50,683 nucleotides of DNA from Limosilactobacillus viscerum (GCF_947387525.1 NZ_CANDNW010000011.1:1-50683), one strand, 5' to 3'. Shown: positions 1 through 8,133, counted from the first letter of the stretch. The notes: a model not told the origin generated them from the letters alone. Program-made: numbers and translations.

Positions 1-10
1 AATAGTGGTG

Positions 11-78
11 CCCATAAAGGTCCTTCTTTCTAATGGAATGTTGTGGTGACACCATTAAAGACCTTTATGGGTTTTTTT
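11..78 (+). terminator. Rho-independent terminator of a gene left of the window
   Basis: CCCATAAAGGTC at 11-22 pairs with GACCTTTATGGG at 60-71 and is followed by seven T at 72-78. The 37-base loop holds a smaller dyad, TGGTGACACCA. The T tract lies only on the plus-strand side, so it should end a plus-strand transcript entering from the left. Confidence 0.7.
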
Positions 79-119
79 GTCCACTAATATGTTCAACTTA
101 AATTTTACAATCTGCCTAA

Positions 120-749
120 TTAATAAAAGCTTGGTTTTTCCCAATCCGTGTTTGGTTCGCCAATTCCAAGGCTTTCCCGGTGGTAATCTGCTTTACCCGT
201 CAACAGGTCAGTCACAAACTGGGCGACAACCTGCCGGGTGATTTGAGACTCGGTGAAGGGTTCAACCTTTTTAGTTACGTGAATTGCGGTATTTCCATCT
301 TGGTTATAAAGCCAGGTAATCCGCAAGACAATATAGTCCAGGTCACTGTTTTCCATTAATTGCGCTGATACCAGCCGCGAACTTCGCCAAGTTAATCCGG
401 TATGTTTCCGGTACCACGCTTGGAATTTCCCAGTTACTTCCTGGTAAATATCAGGGACATTGCAGGCGATAAACTTTTTCATCCCTACTTCATCAAGTAC
501 TTTAATTAAGGAACCTACAATTTGCGGACCTGCAACAAAACTGAGGTAGACGGCATCTACCCCTGCTAAGTGCTTCTTAATCCTTGCTACCTCTTCAAAT
601 GTGCCATCCACCAGGCTTACCAGGTCACTTGCAAAACCCCGAAGCCTTTCTGAAACATTCCGGCCATACAAGACTAGCTCATCATCTGTCTGCTCAAGCA
701 GGTTCTTTGTGACCATGCGGCCAATTTGACCAGCCGCTCCTAAAATCAT
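120..749 (-). CDS. NmrA-like atypical SDR, NAD(P)-binding protein
   Basis: A small Rossmann protein of about 209 residues. The dinucleotide-binding loop GAAGQIG lies at the very N-terminus, followed by a YGR segment typical of NAD(P)H-binding SDR relatives. No complete classical YxxxK catalytic pair is obvious, so it may be a sensor or an isomerase-like member; the substrate is unknown. It lies 91 bases downstream of an HxlR gene on the same strand and is probably cotranscribed with it. The start is uncertain. The ORF is open back to a TTG at 821. The codon where relatives usually begin (M-K-V-M-I-L-G) is ATT at 758-756, and the ATG at 749 lacks a convincing ribosome site. Confidence 0.75.
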   Translation of the reverse strand: MILGAAGQIGRMVTKNLLEQTDDELVLYGRNVSERLRGFASDLVSLVDGTFEEVARIKKHLAGVDAVYLSFVAGPQIVGSLIKVLDEVGMKKFIACNVPDIYQEVTGKFQAWYRKHTGLTWRSSRLVSAQLMENSDLDYIVLRITWLYNQDGNTAIHVTKKVEPFTESQITRQVVAQFVTDLLTGKADYHRESLGIGEPNTDWEKPSFY

Positions 750-840
750 CACTTTAATTACTGCACCATCTTTTACTAACCCTAACAAGAAATATATTCC
801 CTTGAGTTGGCTAGAGGGCAAGCAAGAAAAGCATCTTTAA

Positions 841-1143
841 TTATTCCCCCCAGGATTGCATGCTATCAATAATCGGCTTCAGTTGCTTGCCACGCTCCGT
901 TAGCGAGTAATCAGTTGTTGCCGGGACGGTTGGGTAAACCCGTTTGGTCAGGATCCCGTCCCGCTCTAATTCTTTCAGTTGAAGTGCCAGCATCCGCCGC
1001 GAGCAGTTCTTCAATCTTGCCTGTAATTCACTAAAACGGCAAACCGGATTTTCAAGAAGTACATGGATGATTACTGCCTTCCATTTACCTGATATCACCT
1101 GTAGCGTCTGATCGATTGGACAATTTTTAATTGGTTTAGCCAT
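841..1143 (-). CDS. HxlR-family winged-helix regulator
   Basis: About 100 residues with the HxlR hallmarks: CPIDQTLQVISGKWKA near the N-terminus, then a winged helix containing FSELQARL and a DGILTKRVY wing. Family members are dimeric repressors or activators that often respond to quinones, aldehydes or disulfide stress. The ATG at 1143 is preferred over the upstream GTG at 1152 because AGGAGG sits eight bases before it. It is divergent from the nitroreductase and upstream of the SDR, so it probably controls both. A cysteine in the CPID motif, the redox-sensing position in some relatives, is present; a sensing role is inference. Confidence 0.88.
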   Translation of the reverse strand: MAKPIKNCPIDQTLQVISGKWKAVIIHVLLENPVCRFSELQARLKNCSRRMLALQLKELERDGILTKRVYPTVPATTDYSLTERGKQLKPIIDSMQSWGE

Positions 1144-1187
1144 CGGCGGCACCTCCTATCGAGAACCATTTTAACCTACTAATGACC

Positions 1188-1242
1188 AGGTGAAAAATAA
1201 TTCACCTCTTGTGTCCCCATTTTATTAGGTTACTATTAGTAA
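1188..1242. promoter_or_regulatory. Candidate HxlR operators in the divergent intergenic region
   Basis: Two dyads lie between the divergent genes: AGGTGAA at 1188-1194 with TTCACCT at 1201-1207, and TTACTATTAGTAA at 1230-1242. Assignment to the neighbouring HxlR is inferred from position. Confidence 0.45.
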
Positions 1243-1276
1243 GTAAATAAGCAAGCTAATCAGGAGGTCATCCATT

Positions 1277-1879
1277 ATGGAATCAAAGTTTAATGAATTA
1301 CTAGCAAAGCGCCGGTCAATCTATGCCCTCAGTGACCGGGTCGACGCCCAACCAGAAGAAATTTTTAACCTGGTAAAAGAAACCGTCCGTAATTCCCCCA
1401 GTGCTTTTAATAGTCAAAGTGTCCGGGCGGTCGTCCTCTTTGGTGCGTCCTCTGATAAGGTCTGGGACATCGTTGAAGAAACATTGGGTAAGATTGTGAA
1501 GGACCCTGAAGCCTTTAAGAAGACTCAGGCTAAAATCGCTAGTTTCCGCGCTGGCTATGGAACAGTCCTTTACTTAACTGACACTGAAATTGTACATAAT
1601 CTCGAAAAACAGTTCCCATCTTACGCGGCTAACTTCGCTCCGTGGGCAGAACAAGCAATCGGCGGTGCTCAGCAGGCAGTGTGGGCAGCATTGGCAGAAC
1701 AAGGGATTGGCGCTAGTTTGCAACACTACAACCCACTAATTGACGAAGCAGTTCATGAAGCCTTCAACCTCCCTGCTTCATGGCAATTGCGGGCTGAAAT
1801 GCCATTTGGTGCAATCGAAGCACCAGCTGGCGATAAGGATTACCTGCCGGAAAATGAAGTATTTAAGTTAATTAAGTAA
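1277..1879 (+). CDS. Nitroreductase-family FMN oxidoreductase
   Basis: 200 residues, the usual length for short nitroreductases of the YdgI/HBN type. The N-terminus has LLAKRRSIYAL, the FMN-phosphate-binding R-R-S motif, followed by the NSPSAFNSQS active-site strand. A GIGASLQHYNP segment near residue 145 and WQLRAEMPFG near 170 fit the family. These enzymes use NAD(P)H to reduce nitro groups, quinones or flavins in the cytoplasm. CAGGAGG lies about nine bases before the ATG. It is divergent from the HxlR gene, a common arrangement for inducible quinone or nitro detoxification. Substrate unknown. Confidence 0.9.
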   Translation: MESKFNELLAKRRSIYALSDRVDAQPEEIFNLVKETVRNSPSAFNSQSVRAVVLFGASSDKVWDIVEETLGKIVKDPEAFKKTQAKIASFRAGYGTVLYLTDTEIVHNLEKQFPSYAANFAPWAEQAIGGAQQAVWAALAEQGIGASLQHYNPLIDEAVHEAFNLPASWQLRAEMPFGAIEAPAGDKDYLPENEVFKLIK

Positions 1880-1895
1880 TGTTTCATGTGAAACA
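1880..1895. other. parS-like palindrome (copy 1)
   Basis: TGTTTCATGTGAAACA begins on the base after the nitroreductase stop codon. It differs by one base from the ParB site consensus TGTTNCACGTGAAACA. Related copies lie at 11766, 21261 and 43920. ParB binding is inference; it could be another operator. Confidence 0.5.
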
Positions 1896-1898
1896 TTA

Positions 1899-1966
1899 AA
1901 AGCTGGCAAAAGAATTATTCCTGTTGCTAAATGCAACGGATTAATCCTTCTGCCAGCTTATTTTTT
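1899..1966 (+). terminator. Terminator after the nitroreductase gene
   Basis: AAGCTGGCA at 1900-1908 pairs with TGCCAGCTT at 1951-1959. An inner GTTGC/GCAAC hairpin is present and a T tract follows at 1961-1966. It lies between convergent genes, and its T tract runs into the stop codon of the RibD-C gene. Confidence 0.75.
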
Positions 1967-2642
1967 ACTTTGTTAAGTACCGCAGCCAAATCGTACCATC
2001 ATCATATGATTGAACATCTTTTAACTTCAATGGCAGTACTCTTCGACTGTTGGGGCGACCGTCAAACAGGCTCGGCTGTCCGGTCCGACCGTCTACACCG
2101 GGACCAATTACAACGCTAACTTCATCAACGAGACCCGCGTCGAGAAAGCCGCCATTAATCTTACCGCCGCCGACAACTGCTACCCGTTGAACGCCGAATT
2201 TATCGCCAAGAATTTCCAGCGCCCGTCCTAAGTCAATGTGTTCCTTACCAGTGGCAATCCAGGAAATTCCCTTTTCATTGAGGTAGTCTAAGTATTCTGG
2301 CGAAACCTGTTCACTAGTAATAATCAAGTGTGGTTGGGTCGCACCATCATCATTACCCCAGAGCAGACTTCCCTTGGTATCCATGACGATATTATAACTG
2401 CCTGCAGCAGCATTCTTAGCAAAGTCTTCCTTACCTAGCTGCGCGTCACCATTAGCCTTAAACTTACCGCCACCAGTTAATTCAGTTTCAGCAGTTACTC
2501 GACCGCTAATCCGACTTGGTGCATCCAAGCTGTTTAGCGTTGCATAATAATGGTCATTACCTTGCAATTGAATTGTCATCCCACAGTCAATCCGACCATC
2601 GAGAGACATCATCATATGAACCAAAACGTAAGGTTTACTCAT
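1965..2642 (-). CDS. RibD C-terminal-domain / DHFR-like reductase
   Basis: 225 residues, a stand-alone RibD_C (bifunctional deaminase-reductase C-terminal) domain. It starts with YVLVHMMMSLDGRI, the typical first strand with S-L-D-G, and carries VVGGGKINGGFLDAGLVDE near residues 155-173, the family's NADPH-binding glycine-rich turn. No deaminase domain is attached and no other riboflavin gene except ribB is in the window, so a true riboflavin role is unlikely. Such proteins are generally annotated dihydrofolate-reductase-family oxidoreductases. AGGAGGT lies seven bases before the ATG. Confidence 0.85.
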   Translation of the reverse strand: MSKPYVLVHMMMSLDGRIDCGMTIQLQGNDHYYATLNSLDAPSRISGRVTAETELTGGGKFKANGDAQLGKEDFAKNAAAGSYNIVMDTKGSLLWGNDDGATQPHLIITSEQVSPEYLDYLNEKGISWIATGKEHIDLGRALEILGDKFGVQRVAVVGGGKINGGFLDAGLVDEVSVVIGPGVDGRTGQPSLFDGRPNSRRVLPLKLKDVQSYDDGTIWLRYLTK

Positions 2643-2735
2643 TCCATTTACCTCCTCAGTTAATCGTTATGTTTATCATAAACAAGCAGTTTTGTAATTT
2701 AAAATACTTATTATTAGTGACATTTCATGCTTAAG

Positions 2736-2779
2736 GGGCATGGTAACCACTTCTAACAATTAGATTGGTTCCATGCCCT
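2736..2779 (-). terminator. Hairpin ending the flavodoxin-MerR-MerR operon
   Basis: GGGCATGG and CCATGCCC form the stem, with AACCA and TGGTT continuing it. It sits immediately beyond the TAA at 2780, which supports that TAA as the original end of the interrupted MerR gene. The T tract is weak. Confidence 0.5.
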
Positions 2780-3196
2780 TTAGTTATCTTGTTTAAGCAT
2801 CTTTTTCTTCCGCAACTGGTAGTACTCATCTTCTTCAAGAAAGGGAATAACATGACTTTCAAAGTGGTCAAGCTTATAAGCAAGGTAGTTAATTGTTTTA
2901 TTTAGCTCGTCACGCTTCTTAACCAACGTTTCGTACTGTTCCTTAATCAAGGACTATTGTGCATCGCGGCTGTCCTTGTTATTCCGGTAAAGATTTACAA
3001 ATTCAATCAAGGAGTCGACCGACATTCCAGCATTGCGCATTGCCTTAACAAAAAGTGCCCACTTAATCTCGCGCTCAGTGTAGTCCCGGTACCCGCTATC
3101 ATTACGTGGCACTTTCGGAATTAAGCCACTATTTTCCCAGTAACGAAGCATTTCTTTGGGAATATCCAACCGTTCGCTAACTTCTTTAATGTTCAA
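2780..3196 (-). pseudogene. MerR-family regulator interrupted by an in-frame TAG
   Basis: The first 80 codons give a MerR helix-turn-helix (MNIKEVSERLDIPKEMLRYW, then ENSGLIPKVPRN). A TAG at 2954-2956 follows DAQ. The same frame then continues for another 57 codons with clear coiled-coil coding (SLIKEQYETLVKKRDELNK, ending LRKKKMLKQDN) to TAA at 2780, right before a terminator hairpin. The full length of about 138 residues is normal for small MerR proteins, so this looks like a single nonsense change. The truncated product would keep the DNA-binding domain and lose the dimerisation helix. It follows a second, intact MerR gene by 13 bases in a flavodoxin operon. Confidence 0.85.
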
Positions 3197-3209
3197 GCTG
3201 CTTCCTCCA

Positions 3210-3566
3210 TCAATTCTCGTTGACTGCCTGCCGTTCTTTTACCAGGCCCTCAATCCGCCCAATTTCATCAACTAGGCTTTGGTAATCATCCTTCAATGTC
3301 GCCAGCTGCTCCTTTAGCAGGTTTACCCGTGCCGGAGTAGCCTCCTTGCCTAGCTGTGCCAATTTTACATATTCAATCTGAAAATCACGCGAAACGTGCA
3401 TTTGATTTAGCATCTTAGCAAAGCGAAGCCACTCAAGATCCACAGCTTCAACCTGCCGAAAGCCCTGCCGGTTCCGCTCAATCGGTGGAATAATTCCAGC
3501 ATGTTCCCAGTGCCGAATTTGGTCTGGTGAAATCGATAATTGTTCCGCTGCTTGTTGAATATCCAT
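3210..3566 (-). CDS. MerR-family regulator
   Basis: 118 residues. The N-terminal winged helix is MDIQQAAEQLSISPDQIRHW followed by EHAGIIPPIERNRQGFR, and a long C-terminal helix (about residues 75-112) makes the antiparallel dimer coiled coil. No conserved metal-binding cysteines are present, so a metal sensor is unlikely; relatives answer to aldehydes, electrophiles or drugs. It sits between the flavodoxin gene and a broken MerR paralogue on one transcript. The operon is driven by a 19-bp-spacer promoter at 4080-4110, so it is probably autoregulated and is my best candidate for the regulator of the five matching promoters in the window. Confidence 0.88.
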   Translation of the reverse strand: MDIQQAAEQLSISPDQIRHWEHAGIIPPIERNRQGFRQVEAVDLEWLRFAKMLNQMHVSRDFQIEYVKLAQLGKEATPARVNLLKEQLATLKDDYQSLVDEIGRIEGLVKERQAVNEN

Positions 3567-3590
3567 TTACCATCCTCACTTAGTATTTCA

Positions 3591-4046
3591 CTAGAGTAAC
3601 TTATCTACCCATTGCTGCAGGTTACTGCCACCGGCATGACCAGGCAATACGTTTAAGCCCTGTGCCCACTGCTCAAAGACTTGTTCATATGCGCCCGGGG
3701 TACCGGCATGAGTATAAAATGTTGCCACTTTTCCACTAAAGCCAGCCATCTTTTCCAAGAAAGTATGGATTGGGGTTGCTGGTGCGGCACTCCAAACAGG
3801 GCTACCTACTAATACCAGGTCATACTTACTGAAGTCTGGCATTGTACCCGCCAGTTCAGGGTAATTGCCACTGTCAATTTGTTCCTTAGCAACATCATTG
3901 GTAGCGAACATGTCATTAGGGAATGTTCCCGCTGGTACCTTAATTTCAAAGGTATCTGCTCCAGGAATTAAATTTTGCAACTGGTCAGCCACCCGCTTGG
4001 TGCTGCCAGTTTTAGAATAGGTCGCAATTAATACTTTTGCTGCCAT
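3591..4046 (-). CDS. Flavodoxin-family protein
   Basis: 151 residues. The FMN phosphate loop is TYSKTGSTKR at about 9-18, and the later loop GSPVWSAAPATPIHTFL near 81 contacts the isoalloxazine ring. The C-terminal AGTPGAYEQVFEQW segment is typical of short NAD(P)H-linked flavodoxins in lactobacilli. There is no signal peptide, so it is cytoplasmic. It probably transfers electrons or reduces quinones; the partner is unknown. AGGAGG precedes the ATG by seven bases. It is the first gene of an operon with two MerR genes. The gene ends with tandem stops, TAG then TGA. Confidence 0.88.
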   Translation of the reverse strand: MAAKVLIATYSKTGSTKRVADQLQNLIPGADTFEIKVPAGTFPNDMFATNDVAKEQIDSGNYPELAGTMPDFSKYDLVLVGSPVWSAAPATPIHTFLEKMAGFSGKVATFYTHAGTPGAYEQVFEQWAQGLNVLPGHAGGSNLQQWVDKLL

Positions 4047-4079
4047 TATTTTTCCTCCTCAACTTTAATTCATAACGTC

Positions 4080-4110
4080 AATATAAACCTTGTAGCAAGC
4101 TTCAAGGCAA
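4080..4110 (-). promoter_or_regulatory. MerR-type promoter, copy 1 (flavodoxin-MerR operon)
   Basis: Read on the minus strand: -35 TTGCCT, a 19-base spacer TGAAGCTTGCTACAAGGTT, then -10 TATATT. The overlong 19-base spacer with an internal dyad (CCTTGAAG / CTACAAGG) is the layout MerR activators act on. Confidence 0.75.
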
Positions 4111-4163
4111 GCAGTTTTTTATCAGATGGGTTACTATATAGGGAAATCAAAGGAAGTGTAATC

Positions 4164-5045
4164 ATGTCCGAAATTAACGAAAAATACGAGAAATACCGTC
4201 GGGAATGGAAGAAAAATGACGACAAGCGTGATGCCGGCTTAGATTCCCATCCCCATGACGTTGAACGAATTGATAATCTCAGCTATGGCAGCCACGGTGA
4301 GGACAATTACCTCGACATCTACCTTCCCCGCAAGCGTCAGGGATTGGTTCCCGTGGTCGTCAATGTCCATGGCGGTGGCTACTTCTACGGTACCAAGGAG
4401 ACTTACCAGTATTACGGGCTAATGTTTGCCCAACACGGGTTTGCTTTTGTTAACTTTAACTACCAAAAGGCACCTGCTGTTCACTATCCCGGTGAAATTA
4501 ATGAGGTTAACCAAGTATTTCACTGGGTTGCCGCTAATGGACACAACCATGACCTCGACCTTAACAATGTTTTCATCACTGGCGATAGCGCTGGCGGCCA
4601 AATGGCGGAACAATACATTACTGCTTACACCAATCCCGAATACCGTAAACTGCTCGGCTTTACTAAACCCCAACTGACCTTGCGTGCCGGCTTACTCAAC
4701 TGCGGCTGCTACTTCTTAGGGCAACAGCTTAGCAAGCCATCCGTCATCGACGCATACTTCACACCCGCCGTTCGGGAAAAGTACCAGCAAAGTCTGCGGG
4801 TTGAGGACTATATCACTACCGATTTTTTGCCAACGTTTGTCATGACTTCCTATGACGACCCGCTCCGTGATACTGGTGTTCGTTTTGACCAATTCTTAAC
4901 CGACCGCCATGTTTACCACCAGTTCAAGGAATACGGAACCCAAAAAGATCCGCGGGGTCACGTCTTCCACATTGACCAACGTGACGAGGTAGCCAAGCAA
5001 TGTAACCACGAAGAAATGGAATTTCTCCGCCGCTACCTCCACTAA
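4164..5045 (+). CDS. Alpha/beta hydrolase (HSL/carboxylesterase type)
   Basis: 293 residues. The oxyanion-hole motif HGGGY lies at 69-73 and the nucleophile elbow GDSAG at 140-144 (Ser142). A likely acid is Asp in YDDPLRD near 231, with the base His in GHVFH near 266-269. This is the hormone-sensitive-lipase/acetyl-esterase layout; such enzymes hydrolyse short acyl esters in the cytoplasm. No signal peptide. AGGAAG lies seven bases before the ATG. It is a single gene, divergent from the flavodoxin operon and convergent with another flavodoxin. Confidence 0.88.
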   Translation: MSEINEKYEKYRREWKKNDDKRDAGLDSHPHDVERIDNLSYGSHGEDNYLDIYLPRKRQGLVPVVVNVHGGGYFYGTKETYQYYGLMFAQHGFAFVNFNYQKAPAVHYPGEINEVNQVFHWVAANGHNHDLDLNNVFITGDSAGGQMAEQYITAYTNPEYRKLLGFTKPQLTLRAGLLNCGCYFLGQQLSKPSVIDAYFTPAVREKYQQSLRVEDYITTDFLPTFVMTSYDDPLRDTGVRFDQFLTDRHVYHQFKEYGTQKDPRGHVFHIDQRDEVAKQCNHEEMEFLRRYLH

Positions 5046-5124
5046 AGTAATAGTAACTACAATACACAAATAGCAGCTAGCATCCAGCTTACCGGACACT
5101 AGCTACCAATAATTGACATTTGAG

Positions 5125-5166
5125 ACACGATAAGATGGGTATCCCTACGCCAATCGTGTTTTTTAT
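5125..5166 (+). terminator. Terminator after the esterase gene
   Basis: ACACGAT at 5125-5131 pairs with ATCGTGT at 5153-5159, followed by a T-rich stretch that overlaps the end of the facing flavodoxin gene. Confidence 0.6.
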
Positions 5167-5651
5167 TTTTTAAAATTCTGGCGTGGCAACCACTGGTCAA
5201 CTCGTGCTGGGCTATTTAAAACCGCTCCTTCATTAAGGGTGACTTCATAGCCGTTTTCCTTAATTGTCCGTTCCACGAAACTTTGTGAACGTTCATAGGT
5301 TGACCCGCCGGAAGTAGCAAATAGGGCAACGTGTTTACCATTTAAGTCCAACTGGTCAATCAGGGTTGCAACTAGGCGGGGTGGAATTCCCCACCAAATC
5401 GGGTGACCAATCACAACATTGTCGTAATCGGCCAAGTCAGGCAGGTCATCCTTTATTGCCACCCGACTATTGTGCTGGTGCTGTTCAACCGTTGCCCGGG
5501 TACTAGTATCGTGCCAGTTTAGGTCGGTACTAGTATATGGCTGGGCCGCTTGAACTGCGTGGAGATCCGCACCTAATTGTTGAGCAATATATTCTGCAAT
5601 TGCCTTCGTTGTTCCTGTAGCGGAATAATATAAAACAATTGTCTTTGCCAT
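5163..5651 (-). CDS. Flavodoxin-like FMN protein
   Basis: 162 residues. The N-terminus YYSATGTTKAIAEYIA is the FMN phosphate loop. GHPIWWGIPPRLV near 82-94 is the tryptophan-rich flavin loop, and ATSGGSTYERS near 111 is the third flavin contact. It is a cytoplasmic single-domain flavodoxin, slightly longer than the neighbouring one. Function is probably NAD(P)H-dependent quinone or flavin reduction, not proven here. It appears monocistronic and convergent with the esterase. Confidence 0.87.
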   Translation of the reverse strand: MAKTIVLYYSATGTTKAIAEYIAQQLGADLHAVQAAQPYTSTDLNWHDTSTRATVEQHQHNSRVAIKDDLPDLADYDNVVIGHPIWWGIPPRLVATLIDQLDLNGKHVALFATSGGSTYERSQSFVERTIKENGYEVTLNEGAVLNSPARVDQWLPRQNFKK

Positions 5652-5762
5652 CCTATCTCCTCCTCGTATCTGGGTGATTAACTTAATCTTAACTGGTGAT
5701 AATTAATATGTTAAATACTTATTACTACTAGTTTTTCATGTTTGAAAGGTATAGATAGTGAT

Positions 5763-5794
5763 AAAAAAGAACGGCGGCAATTTAGGCCCCGTTC
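5763..5794 (-). terminator. Terminator of the aldo-keto reductase gene
   Basis: On the minus strand GAACGG (5794-5789) and CCGTTC (5774-5769) form a stem followed by six T. Confidence 0.6.
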
Positions 5795-5805
5795 AAATTG
5801 ATTTA

Positions 5806-6672
5806 TTAGTCGTTTGCGTGAACATCAAATGCATTCAGAAGTGATTCAGCAACACCAGGTGCATCTGGATCATGCATCCCCTTGCCTTTATCAAGAGCCC
5901 GCATCTTATCCATTTCTTCGTCAGTTAATTCGAAGTCAAAGATGTCCAGGTTACTCTTAATCCGTGCTTCGTGAACTGACTTAGGGAAGACAACAATTCC
6001 TTCTTGGTTTTCAAAGCGGAGGATTACCTGCCCGGCATTCTTGTTGTACTTCTTAGCAATATCCAGGATAACTGGTTCATTCAACAGGTCCTTGTTACCT
6101 TCACCCAGTGGTGCCCAGGCTTCAACACGAACGTTATCCTTGGCCAAGATTTCACGTAATTCCTTTTGTTGAAAGTAAGGGTTGAATTCAACCTGGTTGA
6201 CGGAAGGCACTTCATCAAAGTTTGGTACAAACTTGTTCCACAGCTTTGGTGTCATGTTAGAAACACCAATTGACCGAATCTTACCAGCCTTCTTAGCTTC
6301 TTCTAAGGCCTTCCATGCTTCTTCAACTTCACCGTATGGTTGGTGCAGGAGGTAAAGGTCAATGTAGTCCAGCCCCATCTTGTTCAGTGAAGTTTCAATT
6401 GACTTCTTTGCATCTTCATACTTGTAGTCTTGTAACCACATCTTAGTAGTTACCCAAATTTGGTCACGGGGAATACCACTATCCTTAATGGCCTTACCTA
6501 CTTCTTGTTCGTTGAAGTAGGCAACGGCAGTATCAATATGGCGGTAACCAGCGGCCAAAGCCATCTTAACAGCATCATAAGTTGAACCATCGGCTGGAAT
6601 TTGGAAAGTCCCAAAACCAATTACCGGAATGTTGTTACCATCATTTAACTTGAAAGTTTCTACGTTAGCCAT
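5806..6672 (-). CDS. Aldo/keto reductase (2,5-diketogluconate reductase-like)
   Basis: 288 residues. The catalytic tetrad is visible: Asp47 (GYRHIDTA), Tyr52, Lys77 (VTTKMW) and His110 (LLHQPYG). The GVSN strand and the VFPKSVHEARIKSN segment near 229-242 bind NADPH. These (alpha/beta)8 enzymes reduce small aldehydes and ketones in the cytoplasm. It is monocistronic. A copy of the ATACG-N7-YATAG motif lies about 95 bases upstream, shared with another AKR and other genes in the window. Confidence 0.92.
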   Translation of the reverse strand: MANVETFKLNDGNNIPVIGFGTFQIPADGSTYDAVKMALAAGYRHIDTAVAYFNEQEVGKAIKDSGIPRDQIWVTTKMWLQDYKYEDAKKSIETSLNKMGLDYIDLYLLHQPYGEVEEAWKALEEAKKAGKIRSIGVSNMTPKLWNKFVPNFDEVPSVNQVEFNPYFQQKELREILAKDNVRVEAWAPLGEGNKDLLNEPVILDIAKKYNKNAGQVILRFENQEGIVVFPKSVHEARIKSNLDIFDFELTDEEMDKMRALDKGKGMHDPDAPGVAESLLNAFDVHAND

Positions 6673-6763
6673 TAAAACTCGCTCCTTTAATTTCTTTCAT
6701 AATCATTGTCTATATCTTATGGCTAATCCGGCCAAATGAAAATTACTTGATCTCTATGGAGGC

Positions 6764-6780
6764 ATACGGCAAACGTATAG
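6764..6780 (-). promoter_or_regulatory. ATACG-N7-YATAG motif, copy 1
   Basis: The plus strand reads ATACGGCAAACGTATAG, 92 bases upstream of the AKR start. On the minus strand this is CTATR-N7-CGTAT, which fits the T-N11-A form bound by LysR-type regulators. Confidence 0.5.
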
Positions 6781-6806
6781 CAATTTAATAAAGTTAGTTT
6801 CTGATG

Positions 6807-7388
6807 CTAACGGCCAGCTTTTACTAATTTTTCCCGTAATTCATTTACAACATCGCCCACCAGGACCGGCTTAAATTTCTTTGAAAAGATACCCAGAAAC
6901 TTTAGTACTGGAACATTGCGGGTCATTGGGTCATGACGCCCAGCGCCGTACACTAGTGTTGGTTCAACATAGGCCAACGGAATTGTGCTCTCCTGTAAGT
7001 ACTTAATTAATTGCTTCTTGGTGCTAGTAAACTGCTTAGGCCCCAGCACACCCCCAACGAAGCCCATTGCCCGACAATGCTTTTTTTCAGCCACTTGCCG
7101 CATTACGTGGGCGGGTTGTTGATTAAGCTTCTTAAATACGTGGGGATCCTTATTGGGTGCCCCTACAAAGTCAACAATGTAGTCAACCTGCTCCGGAATC
7201 TTGGCCAGGACGGCTTCCTCATCAGTTACATCAACTGCCAGAGTTGTTACTGCCGGTATTACCTGCTGGTTCTTACCAGAACGTGACAAAACATAGAAGT
7301 GTACATCATCCGTAGTATTCTGCAACCACTGGGCCACAAAGTTACGACCAAGGTACCCATTGCCACCCATTAATATAACATTTAACAT
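6807..7388 (-). CDS. NAD(P)-dependent atypical SDR / epimerase-like protein
   Basis: 193 residues. MGGNGYLGRNFVAQW at the N-terminus is the GxxGxxG nucleotide loop of extended or atypical SDRs. VDYIVDFVGAPNKD and EPTLVYGAGRHD follow the NAD(P)-binding NmrA/YwnB pattern (a GPKQFTSTKKQLIKYL helix, then V-E-P-T). It is probably a redox-responsive NAD(P)H-binding protein; the substrate is unknown. GGAGG lies six bases before the ATG. It is divergent from a TetR gene, which likely controls it. Confidence 0.82.
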   Translation of the reverse strand: MLNVILMGGNGYLGRNFVAQWLQNTTDDVHFYVLSRSGKNQQVIPAVTTLAVDVTDEEAVLAKIPEQVDYIVDFVGAPNKDPHVFKKLNQQPAHVMRQVAEKKHCRAMGFVGGVLGPKQFTSTKKQLIKYLQESTIPLAYVEPTLVYGAGRHDPMTRNVPVLKFLGIFSKKFKPVLVGDVVNELREKLVKAGR

Positions 7389-7499
7389 TTTGCTTCCTCC
7401 ATGTACTTAGTTAATCCATTGTAATTGTCCTCACACATAGAACCAATTTATAATAGTAGTTAAAATGTGCATTAAAATGTTATTAAGCTGGTGAAAATA

Positions 7500-8108
7500 A
7501 TGAATGGCAATGATTTACGGTGGCAACGAACTCACGAGCAGATTAAACTGGCTTTTATTCATGAACTACGGAGAAAAAATTTCAACCAAGTAACCGTAAC
7601 GAGCTTAATTAAAACGGCCAAAATTAGTCGGCGCGCTTTTTATCTCCATTATCAAGATAAGTTCGACCTCCTGAAGCAACTAGAACAGAGCCTAGTTAAG
7701 CAACTAACTACCGCTTTTTCCGTCGACCACCGTCACTTTCTCAATTCACTTACTGATAAGTCAGCACTTTGGCAACAAAATTATTTTTTCCTCACCAATG
7801 TGTTAACGCTAATCGACCAAGAACGACCACTATTTAAGGCCCTCCTGTCGAAACGTGGTGACCCCCAGTTTACAGAACAACTATGGGACTTGACTGCCCA
7901 GGAGCTTGATACCCGCATCGACCTCTACCATGCCCACTTTACTGATCAAATTCCGGCTAAATACGCACAAGTCTTAATTGTTGACGGAATAATTGGCATG
8001 GTTAAAGCCTGGATCGCTAATCCCCATCCAGAAAGTGTTAAAAACTTTTCACGAATCCTAACCAACAGTCAATTAGTCGCACCATTTAATCTTATTAGTA
8101 ATCAATGA
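7500..8108 (+). CDS. TetR/AcrR-family regulator
   Basis: About 202 residues. The N-terminal helix-turn-helix is FNQVTVTSLIKTAKISRRAF, followed by YLHYQDKFDLL, the standard TetR recognition helix and Y-x-H-Y-x-x-K motif. The ligand domain is not diagnostic; the TetR/DhaS-like C-terminal pattern is plausible. The ATG at 7500 is preferred over GTG 7491 because GGTGA lies at the right distance. It is divergent from the SDR gene, with 111 bases between. Confidence 0.86.
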   Translation: MNGNDLRWQRTHEQIKLAFIHELRRKNFNQVTVTSLIKTAKISRRAFYLHYQDKFDLLKQLEQSLVKQLTTAFSVDHRHFLNSLTDKSALWQQNYFFLTNVLTLIDQERPLFKALLSKRGDPQFTEQLWDLTAQELDTRIDLYHAHFTDQIPAKYAQVLIVDGIIGMVKAWIANPHPESVKNFSRILTNSQLVAPFNLISNQ

Positions 8109-8133
8109 ATCAAAAGTACACAATGCGGCACAC

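Noticed and set aside
5660-5680. Sixth ATACG-N7-YATAG-like match before the 5163 flavodoxin
   Set aside because: CTAT-C-TCCTCCT-CGTAT fits only loosely and coincides with that gene's own ribosome site, so it is probably chance.
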